Source of the DNA: an uncultured Sutterella sp.
GTDB lineage: Bacteria > Pseudomonadota > Gammaproteobacteria > Burkholderiales > Burkholderiaceae_F
Length of the DNA: 64,000 nt
Direction of reading: 5' to 3'
Assembly: GCA_905194315.1 (NCBI GenBank)
Contig: CAJJRX010000002.1
Span: forward strand, 56,376 to 120,375
The notes under the pieces: model-generated
Database searches by the model: none
What the model saw: the letters and a program-made list of their open reading frames with translations, nothing else
Told to the model about the DNA's origin: nothing
Made by a program: the position numbers and the translations under genes
Part shown: piece by piece, positions 54,239-60,185 of the stretch
How the letters are laid out: the number at the start of each line of letters is the position of its first letter
How positions within the stretch are numbered: the first letter of the stretch is position 1

Positions 54239-55684
54239 TCAGGCGGAGAGGAAGTGCGCAACGTCACGCATTTCCTCTTCACACAGACCGTGTTCCATGT
54301 CATAGGTGGCAAAGTGGAACGCCGGATGCATTTCAGCCATTACCTGAGCGCCGCGTTGTGCAATCAGCGGAGAGATGACACTGTCAAACTCTCCGTGCGC
54401 CATATAAACCGGTGTGGAACGACCGGCAGGGGTCAGTTCGGCACGGAGTCTGTGCGCAAGCGGGACATAGCCCGAGAGGGCAATGATGCCGCCAAGCGGC
54501 TTTTTGAGACGGGCACCGGCATACAGTGCCACAGCAGCCCCCTGCGAGAACCCGCCAAGGTAAATCGAACTGCGACCAACACCCTGCTTTTCCAGATCAT
54601 CAATGAGTTGCATCACGCGGGCGGCACTGAGGCGGATACCCACCTCATCCTCTTTATCATCAATCTGGTTACCGCGGATATCAAACCAGGCCCGCAGCGG
54701 ATAGGCCGGGAATCTGCTGATGGTGCGCATGGGCGCATTGGGCAGAATGAAGCGGCAGTCAGGGCCGCCGAAGTCGAGTACCTCATCGGCAAATGAGGCA
54801 AAGTCGGTATTATCAACCCCCATACCGTGAAGCCATACCACGGTTTTTTCAGGCTGGGCACGGGTGGAGTGCCGTGCGCGGGTGATCAGCAGCTCTGAGG
54901 GTTTGAAGGGATCGACTTCAGGTTCCGCGGCAGGAGCACTTCCGGCGCCGGCGGTTTCGGCAGTCTGCACTGTTTTCGGTTCATTGCGCGTGGTTTTCTC
55001 AGCGGGTGCCTCTTTCACGGGAGTGTTTCCGGCTTGCGTTTTTGCGGCGGCGCTGTCATCGGATTTCACAGTGCCGGGCTTGACGGCATTCTTGGGACGG
55101 AAGGCTTTGATGACCTCTTCACGTGTTTCAATGTAGGGTCCGCCGATCAGGTCGATACAGTAGGGGACAGCGGCAAAAATGCCGTTGACAACCACTTTTC
55201 CGTTTTCGTCTTTGAGACCTTCCAGCGTTTCAGCAATCGCTTTGGGACGCCCCGGCAGATTGATGATCAGCGCGGCATGATCGGGTGTTTCCCGAAGCAC
55301 GGCAACCTGACGCGAGAGGATGGCTGTGGGAACAAAATGTCCGGAGATGGCGCGCATCTGTTCACCGAAGCCAGGCATCTCACGGGTGGCCACTGCCAGC
55401 GTGGCCTCCGGGGTCACATCCCGGCGGGCAGGTCCCGTACCGCCTGTCGTCAGAATCAGATCACAGCCGATGATATCCACGAGTTCACGCAGCGTTTTCT
55501 CGATGGTGAACTGCTCATCGGGAATCAGACGCTTGTGAATTTTCAGCGGATTGATCATGGCCTTTTTACACCAGGCTTCAAGCGAAGGGATGCCTTCGTC
55601 GTCGTAGATGCCTCGGCTGGCGCGGTCCGAAATGGAGACCAGGCCCAGAATCAGTTCGTTTTCAGTGCTACGGGGTGGCTTCAT
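54239..55684 (-). CDS. mog: Fusion: MogA molybdopterin adenylyltransferase + alpha/beta-hydrolase (carboxylesterase)
   Basis: Residues 1 to about 195 are a complete MogA: GLVSISDRASRGIYDDEGIP, ILTTGGTGPARRDVTPEAT (nucleotide and metal site), EMPGFGEQMR and NLPGRPKAI. MogA adenylates molybdopterin before molybdate insertion. A Lys/Ala/Pro/Glu-rich linker (about 196-258) joins a second domain (about 259-481) of the phospholipase/carboxylesterase type: VVWLHGMGVDNTDF, GGFSQGAAVALYAG (Ser380), HGEFDSVISP (Asp434) and DMEHGLCEE (His465). All triad positions are intact. Both parts have normal codon use and one frame. E. coli Mog is 195 aa without a partner, so the fusion is unusual. It follows yjgA by 31 bp. 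Confidence 0.9.
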   Translation of the reverse strand: MKPPRSTENELILGLVSISDRASRGIYDDEGIPSLEAWCKKAMINPLKIHKRLIPDEQFTIEKTLRELVDIIGCDLILTTGGTGPARRDVTPEATLAVATREMPGFGEQMRAISGHFVPTAILSRQVAVLRETPDHAALIINLPGRPKAIAETLEGLKDENGKVVVNGIFAAVPYCIDLIGGPYIETREEVIKAFRPKNAVKPGTVKSDDSAAAKTQAGNTPVKEAPAEKTTRNEPKTVQTAETAGAGSAPAAEPEVDPFKPSELLITRARHSTRAQPEKTVVWLHGMGVDNTDFASFADEVLDFGGPDCRFILPNAPMRTISRFPAYPLRAWFDIRGNQIDDKEDEVGIRLSAARVMQLIDDLEKQGVGRSSIYLGGFSQGAAVALYAGARLKKPLGGIIALSGYVPLAHRLRAELTPAGRSTPVYMAHGEFDSVISPLIAQRGAQVMAEMHPAFHFATYDMEHGLCEEEMRDVAHFLSA

Positions 55685-55715
55685 AAGAAATTAAACTCCA
55701 AATTTCGCAGGTGAC

Positions 55716-56282
55716 TTATTCGTCTTCGCTCTCGTCCTCATCGTGCCTGATCAGCTCGAGCGGCTCCTCGAGGAGCGAATGCACGTAGCGGTACAGTTCA
55801 CGGGAGCTCTTTGGCGGTTTGGAGAGGCTGATTTCCTTACGGGCGTTACGCACCAGAGTGCGCAGCTGGGAGATGTCAGCCTCGGGATGCTGATCGATGA
55901 ATTTCGTGACCGCCTCATCACCGGCGATCATCTGATCACGCCAGGTTTCACAGCGGTGCAGCAGGGCCACCGCGGCACGCGACTCGCCGGTTGCACGGTC
56001 GATAGCCTCGCGCACAGCCACAGGATCCATATTGCGCATCTTTTTGCCGATGAGCTGAAGCTGACGGCGCTGAGCGCCGAAACTTTTCATGCGGCGGAAC
56101 TCTTTGATTTCAAAAAGCACATCTTCAGGGAGATTAATGCGCTTGAGCTGCTCGTCACCGAGTCTGGTCATCTCGCGTCCCAGATTCTGCAGTTCAGTCT
56201 GCTCACGTTTGAGCTGGGATTTGGACGGACCGTCGTAGACCGGGGTGTCGTCATCATCGAAGTGATTGTTGTTCTTAGCCAT
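55716..56282 (-). CDS. yjgA: DarP/YjgA family ribosome-associated protein
   Basis: 188 aa helical protein of the DUF615 family, which helps late assembly of the 50S subunit. PSKSQLKREQTELQNLG, LPEDVLFEIKEFRRMKSFGAQRRQLQLIGK and the C-terminal SSRELYRYVHSLL are the conserved blocks. Both ends are acidic. yjgA-mog is a common pair in betaproteobacteria. Confidence 0.94.
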   Translation of the reverse strand: MAKNNNHFDDDDTPVYDGPSKSQLKREQTELQNLGREMTRLGDEQLKRINLPEDVLFEIKEFRRMKSFGAQRRQLQLIGKKMRNMDPVAVREAIDRATGESRAAVALLHRCETWRDQMIAGDEAVTKFIDQHPEADISQLRTLVRNARKEISLSKPPKSSRELYRYVHSLLEEPLELIRHDEDESEDE

Positions 56283-56387
56283 TTGACGTCAGAAGGTAAA
56301 TACGGTTGACAGTTTTAGAGGCTCTATCATAACAGCCGCAGGACCTGCACGTGGAAAAACCCCGTCCGAGTCAGCAGGCGGAAAAGG

Positions 56388-56424
56388 AAAAAGCGGACGG
56401 GCCCTGTCAAACCCATCCGCTTTT
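56388..56424 (-). terminator. Terminator of small RNA copy 1
   Basis: On the - strand, AAAAGCGGATGGG and CCCGTCCGCTTTTT pair (one mismatch) around the loop TTTGACAGGG, then a T run. The loop is identical in copy 2. Confidence 0.8.
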
Positions 56425-56557
56425 GTTTGTGTGGAAACATCATGCAGTGCCGGAGAATGAGCACTTAATTTCAGAGAACGAAGTTCCAAGCTTCTTTGTT
56501 CTCCTAGCAGCCGAGCCGACCCCATTGGCTCTTTGTGTGGCTGCGTCGTTTCCTGTT
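56388..56557 (-). ncRNA. Candidate small RNA, copy 1 of a tandem pair
   Basis: A transcript of about 170 nt is predicted from the promoter at 56565-56593 to the terminator at 56388-56424. From its 5' end (AACAGGAAACG) it folds into stem-loop 1 (56507-56544: GCAGCC / GGCTGC and GAGCC / GGCTC, loop with GGGGTC). Stem-loop 2 follows (56474-56503: GAGAAC / GTTCTC and GAAG / CTTC, loop CTTGGAA). Next come an unpaired stretch with CTCCGGCACT (56446-56455) and the terminator hairpin. Copy 2 has the same build with compensatory base changes. No ATG matches the one in copy 2 and frames differ, so I do not read it as coding. Function is inferred, not shown. Confidence 0.6.
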
Positions 56558-56564
56558 AAGAAGA

Positions 56565-56593
56565 AATATACAGGAAGTACCTGACTAAATCAA
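56565..56593 (-). promoter_or_regulatory. Promoter of small RNA copy 1
   Basis: On the - strand: TTGATT, 17 nt and TATATT. The spacer includes the palindrome-like CAGGTACTTCCTG and differs from copy 2 in one base only. Confidence 0.7.
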
Positions 56594-56647
56594 TAAGGTA
56601 TTGTAAGAAAACTTGACTAAAATGATCGGGATTTGATTTACCTCAAA

Positions 56648-56666
56648 GATGAGACTCATTCGCATT
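56648..56666. promoter_or_regulatory. Fur-box-like palindrome, copy 1
   Basis: TGAGACT-C-ATTCGCA (56650-56664) fits the 7-1-7 Fur pattern TGATAAT-N-ATTATCA with mismatches. It lies about 55 bp upstream of the -35 of small RNA copy 1 and is conserved in copy 2. Confidence 0.5.
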
Positions 56667-56908
56667 TGTGACAATTTTTATCCTTACTGATATGGATGCA
56701 TTCAACCTGCTGATTTTTAAGGGGTTACATGATATCTACCGGTAAATGGAGGCGGAACACAGAAAGGACAACACGGCATATGCGGCTGACAGTCAGGACG
56801 GATTCTGTCCGCAGGAAGGTGTCGGTGGAGAGCGCTCTGAAGACTGTTGAGCGGAGTGGCGTTCCGTTACTGAAGCCGCAGGAGCGGAGCTCGTTTTTTC
56901 GCGCATAG

Positions 56909-56941
56909 AAAAAGCGGATGAGCCCTGTCAAACTCATCCGC
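56909..56941 (-). terminator. Terminator of small RNA copy 2
   Basis: On the - strand GCGGATGAG / CTCATCCGC is a perfect 9 bp stem with loop TTTGACAGGG and a TTTTT tail. Relative to copy 1 one G-C pair is replaced by A-T on both sides. Confidence 0.85.
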
Positions 56942-57077
56942 TTCAAAGGTTCCGGAAACTTCTGAAGTGCCGGAGATAGCACTGTTTTGGGATGGAAGAA
57001 CAGGTCCAAGTTTCTGTTTCTTCCTGCAGTCACTGCCGACCCCTTGGCAGTTGATTGACTGCATTTCGTTTCCTGTT
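56909..57077 (-). ncRNA. Candidate small RNA, copy 2 of a tandem pair
   Basis: About 169 nt run from the promoter at 57085-57113 to the terminator at 56909-56941. The 5' end AACAGGAAACG is identical to copy 1. Stem-loop 1 (57025-57063) pairs TGCAGTC / GACTGCA and ACTGCC / GGCAGT around a loop with GGGGTC. Stem-loop 2 (56994-57024) pairs GGAAGAA / TTCTTCC and CAG / CTG around a loop with CTTGGA. The unpaired CTCCGGCACT lies at 56967-56976 region, then the terminator. A frame opens at ATG 57064 after AGGAAA but runs through the terminator and is not kept in copy 1, so a coding role is unlikely. Confidence 0.6.
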
Positions 57078-57084
57078 GAGAAGA

Positions 57085-57113
57085 AATATACAGGAAGTAC
57101 CTGACTGAATCAA
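57085..57113 (-). promoter_or_regulatory. Promoter of small RNA copy 2
   Basis: On the - strand: TTGATT, 17 nt and TATATT, same as copy 1. A second -10-like TACAAT (57120-57125) sits just upstream of the -35 in both copies. Confidence 0.7.
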
Positions 57114-57168
57114 TAAGGTATTGTAAGAAAACTTGAGTAATTTAATCAGGTTTTGATTTACCTCAAAA

Positions 57169-57187
57169 GATGAGAGTCATTCTCATT
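57169..57187. promoter_or_regulatory. Fur-box-like palindrome, copy 2
   Basis: TGAGAGT-C-ATTCTCA (57171-57185) is a 7-1-7 palindrome with one mismatch, close to known Fur boxes of the type AATGAGAATNATTCTCATT. It lies about 55 bp upstream of the -35 of small RNA copy 2 and about 60 bp upstream of the queA promoter on the other strand. Confidence 0.6.
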
Positions 57188-57245
57188 TATTTAAGTTTTT
57201 ATTAAGATTTGATCGGGCTTTGGCTGTGTTTTGTGTGTCCAGAAA

Positions 57246-57274
57246 CGGACAAAGTCTTCAGTTTTGAGTACAAT
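57246..57274 (+). promoter_or_regulatory. Possible queA operon promoter
   Basis: CGGACA, 17 nt and TACAAT; transcription would start near 57281, which supports ATG 57315 as the queA start. Confidence 0.5.
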
Positions 57275-57314
57275 GCCCACTCTTTTGAATCATCTTTCTT
57301 TGGCCGGTCAAGCC

Positions 57315-58376
57315 ATGCATGAACAGTTACTTTCTGATTTTGACTTTGAGCTCCCTGAAGAGCTCATTGCTCAGTACCCTCTCGCCGATCGTTCCTCCTC
57401 CCGTCTTCTGCATATCAATGACGAGGTGATCGAGGACAGGCATTTCACAGATATTGAAAACTTCCTGCGCCCGGGTGATCTGCTTGTGGCGAATGACACC
57501 CGTGTGATCAAAGCACGTCTTTTCGGACACAAGCCCACGGGCGGTCATGTCGAGGCGCTCATTGAACGCGTCACCGGTGAGCATGATGCCATCGCGATGC
57601 TGCGTACGAGCAAAACCCCGAAACCCGGTTCGACAATCACTTTTGCTTCGGATGATGCCGAGGAGGTGGTGACGGTGCTCGGCCGTGAAGGGCAGTTTTT
57701 CCAGCTCAGTTTCACCCGTCCCGTGCTTGATGTGCTCGAAAAGCTCGGTAAGGTTCCGCTGCCGCCCTACATTACGCATTCGGCGGACAAAAGTGATGAG
57801 AGCCGTTACCAGACAGTCTATGCCCGGCATCCGGGTGCCGTGGCGGCACCGACTGCCGGTCTGCATTTCACCGATGAACTGCTCGGGAAACTCGCAAAAA
57901 AGGGTGTCGATATTGAATATGTGACACTGCACGTCGGTGCCGGAACCTTCCAGCCTGTGCGCGTGGACAATATTGCCGAACACCATATGCACTCCGAGTG
58001 GTATCACCTCAGCCCGGAGGTGGCCGAGCGGGTCAACCGTGCCAAGGCTGAAGGTCGCCGCGTGATTGCCGTCGGCACGACCTCGCTTCGCACGCTCGAG
58101 AGTGCTGCGGACCGTGCCGGTCATGTTGAGGCCGGCTCGCGCGACACGGCACTATTCATCACCCCCGGTTATGAATACCGCATTGTTGATGCGCTGATTA
58201 CGAATTTCCATCTGCCCAAGTCAACGCTGGTGATGCTGGTGAGCGCGCTTGCCGGCCGTTCCCGCATTCTTGAGGCCTACCGCCATGCTGTGGAGCAGAA
58301 GTACCGGTTCTTCAGCTACGGTGACGCCTGCTTTATTGAGAAAACAAAGCGTCCGGCGAGTGAAACACAGGATTAA
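57315..58376 (+). CDS. queA: S-adenosylmethionine:tRNA ribosyltransferase-isomerase
   Basis: Builds epoxyqueuosine on preQ1-modified tRNA. FDFELPEELIAQYPL, LLVANDTRVIKARL, GAVAAPTAGLHFTDELL, HVGAGTFQPVR, HSEWYHLS and TNFHLPKSTLVMLVSALAG (in part) are the family blocks. ATG 57315 (MHEQLLSDFD) gives 353 aa as in E. coli; starts 42 and 84 bp upstream are in frame but lie at or before the predicted transcript start. First gene of queA-tgt-yajC-secD-secF. Confidence 0.96.
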   Translation: MHEQLLSDFDFELPEELIAQYPLADRSSSRLLHINDEVIEDRHFTDIENFLRPGDLLVANDTRVIKARLFGHKPTGGHVEALIERVTGEHDAIAMLRTSKTPKPGSTITFASDDAEEVVTVLGREGQFFQLSFTRPVLDVLEKLGKVPLPPYITHSADKSDESRYQTVYARHPGAVAAPTAGLHFTDELLGKLAKKGVDIEYVTLHVGAGTFQPVRVDNIAEHHMHSEWYHLSPEVAERVNRAKAEGRRVIAVGTTSLRTLESAADRAGHVEAGSRDTALFITPGYEYRIVDALITNFHLPKSTLVMLVSALAGRSRILEAYRHAVEQKYRFFSYGDACFIEKTKRPASETQD

Positions 58377-58389
58377 GGAGTCTCTGAAT

Positions 58390-59523
58390 ATGGCCTTTTC
58401 CTTTAAAGTCAAGACCACTTCCGGGCGTGCCCGTCGTGGTGAATTAACCCTGAATCACGGTGTTGTTCAGACACCGATTTTCATGCCTGTGGGCACCTAC
58501 GGCTCTGTGAAGGCCATGGCGCCGTACGAGCTCAAGGAGATCGGTTCTCAGATTATTCTCGGCAACACCTTTCACCTGTGGCTGCGCCCGGGGCTCGATG
58601 TCATCGGCGCACACAAGGGACTGCATGACTTCATGCAGTGGGACAAACCCATTCTGACGGACTCGGGTGGCTTCCAGGTGTTCAGCCTCGGTGAGCTGCG
58701 CAAGATTACCGAGGAGGGGGTTCATTTCCGCAACCCGATTAACGGCAACAAGCTCTTCCTCTCGCCGGAGGTGTCCATGCAGATTCAGCATGTGCTCAAT
58801 TCCGACGTCGTGATGCAGCTCGATGAGTGCACGCCGTACAAGATCGGTGATCGTCCCGCAACCGAACTCGAGGCTGCGAAGTCCATGCGCATGAGTCTGC
58901 GCTGGGCGCGCCGCAGCAAGGATGAGTTTGAACGCCTTGAAAATCCCAACACGCTTTTCGGTATCGTACAGGGCGGTATGTATGAGCATCTGCGCGAGGA
59001 ATCTCTGGCCGGGCTCAAGGAGATCGGGTTCCACGGTTATGCCGTGGGTGGTCTCTCCGTTGGTGAACCCAAGGAGGAGATGAACCGGATCATGGATCAT
59101 ATCGTTCACAAACTCCCTGAAGATCATCCCCGCTATCTGATGGGGGTGGGCACACCTGAGGATCTCGTTGAGGGGGTTTCGCAGGGTATTGACATGTTCG
59201 ACTGCGTGATGCCCACGCGTAATGCCCGCAACGGCTGGCTGTTTACGCGTTTCGGAGACATCAAGCTCAAGAATGCCCGCTACCGCAGCGATCTGCGTCC
59301 GCTTGATCCGACGTGCAACTGCTACACGTGCCGCAACTTCTCGCGCTCGTATCTGCACCATCTGCACAAGGTCGGCGAGATTCTCGGTGCGCGTCTCAAC
59401 ACGATTCACAATCTGAGTTTCTATCTGCAGATCATGCAGGAGATGCGTGATGCACTCGAAGCGGGTACTTTCGAAGAGTGGAAGCGTCAGTTTAAAGAGG
59501 ATCGCGCCCGCGGCGTCGAGTAA
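58390..59523 (+). CDS. tgt: tRNA-guanine transglycosylase
   Basis: Exchanges G34 for preQ1 in tRNAs with GUN anticodons. TPIFMPVGTYGSVKAM, LTDSGGFQVFSLG (Asp catalysis), QGGMYEHLREES, GGLSVGEPKEEM, FDCVMPTRNARNG and the zinc site CNCYTCRNFSRSYLHHL are complete. From ATG 58390 the protein is 377 aa. It is 13 bp behind queA and acts in the same pathway. Confidence 0.98.
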   Translation: MAFSFKVKTTSGRARRGELTLNHGVVQTPIFMPVGTYGSVKAMAPYELKEIGSQIILGNTFHLWLRPGLDVIGAHKGLHDFMQWDKPILTDSGGFQVFSLGELRKITEEGVHFRNPINGNKLFLSPEVSMQIQHVLNSDVVMQLDECTPYKIGDRPATELEAAKSMRMSLRWARRSKDEFERLENPNTLFGIVQGGMYEHLREESLAGLKEIGFHGYAVGGLSVGEPKEEMNRIMDHIVHKLPEDHPRYLMGVGTPEDLVEGVSQGIDMFDCVMPTRNARNGWLFTRFGDIKLKNARYRSDLRPLDPTCNCYTCRNFSRSYLHHLHKVGEILGARLNTIHNLSFYLQIMQEMRDALEAGTFEEWKRQFKEDRARGVE

Positions 59524-59573
59524 GACAATGCAATTGCGCCTGAGGATGCCTCCCACGGCGCAGCGTTTGCCCC

Positions 59574-59610
59574 TATAATGGAAAATCACGGTATTCCGAC
59601 CAGAATACCG
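59574..59610 (+). promoter_or_regulatory. -10 element and hairpin before yajC
   Basis: A perfect TATAAT (59574-59579) without a good -35 precedes an 8 bp hairpin (CGGTATTC / GAATACCG, 59589-59610, loop CGACCA) that ends in CTTT. It could be an internal promoter with a 5' hairpin, or a weak terminator after tgt. Confidence 0.45.
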
Positions 59611-59645
59611 CTTTAATCACACAATTTTGAATGACTGGAGTTCAA

Positions 59646-59990
59646 ATGGTTTTTGTTCAAGAAGCCCTCGCCGCAGGTGAAGCCGCTCAGGCTGGCGGTA
59701 TGGAAGCTTTTTTAATGCAGGTTCTTCCCCTGGTTCTGATTTTCGTTGTGTTCTGGTTCTTCCTGATCCGTCCGCAGCAGAAGCGTCAGAAGGAACACCA
59801 GAAGATGGTGGAAGCACTGACCCGTAACGATGAAGTGGTGACTGCCGGTGGTCTGACGGGCCGTGTGACTTCTGTCGAAGATCAGACGATCGGTCTGCAG
59901 GTGGCTGAAGTCGAAGGCAAGCCTGTTGTGATCCGTATGCAGCGCGCTTCGGTCACGATGGTTCTGCCCAAAGGCTCGGTGAAGTTCTGA
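59646..59990 (+). CDS. yajC: Preprotein translocase accessory subunit YajC
   Basis: Single-pass inner-membrane protein associated with SecDF. The helix is at about 27-46 (LPLVLIFVVFWFFLIRPQQK, ending in the family RPQQKRQKEHQ), and the cytoplasmic domain has LTRNDEVVTAGGLTGRV. Length is 114 aa from ATG 59646, which has GGAG 5 nt upstream. Confidence 0.97.
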   Translation: MVFVQEALAAGEAAQAGGMEAFLMQVLPLVLIFVVFWFFLIRPQQKRQKEHQKMVEALTRNDEVVTAGGLTGRVTSVEDQTIGLQVAEVEGKPVVIRMQRASVTMVLPKGSVKF

Positions 59991-60011
59991 TCACCAGCGA
60001 ATATCCGGACA

Positions 60012-60047
60012 AAAGAGAGCTCCACACAGAGTGGTCGCTCTCTTTTT
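60012..60047 (+). terminator. Terminator-like hairpin between yajC and secD
   Basis: The stem AAAGAGAGC / GCTCTCTTT has a 16 nt loop and a short T tail. It may act as an attenuator inside the operon. Confidence 0.65.
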
Positions 60048-60082
60048 CCAGTTTAAAGAAGTCCCGGAAATGGGAAAAACCC

Positions 60083-60120
60083 GGCGGCATCTGACGGACA
60101 AAAGTCCGTTTTATGCGGCC
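60083..60120 (+). promoter_or_regulatory. Long hairpin in the secD leader
   Basis: GGC-G-GCAT-CTG-ACGGAC / GTCCGT-TTT-ATGC-G-GCC forms three helices with symmetric internal loops and an AAAA tip, about 66 bp before secD. It could be a regulatory leader structure. Confidence 0.5.
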
Positions 60121-60185
60121 ACACTCTGAACATAACACAAGGAAACAGTGCCGGGCTGGAAAAGCCCTTGTACTGACCGTTTTCT

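Noticed and set aside
56867..57064. 65-codon frame on the - strand inside small RNA copy 2 (starts MQSINCQGV after AGGAAA)
   Set aside because: It runs through the terminator hairpin, copy 1 has ACG instead of ATG, and single-base indels shift the frame between copies, while the stems covary.
56388..57187. The duplicated unit as a miniature inverted-repeat transposable element
   Set aside because: No terminal inverted repeats bound the units, both lie in the same orientation, and differences concentrate as compensatory changes in stems.
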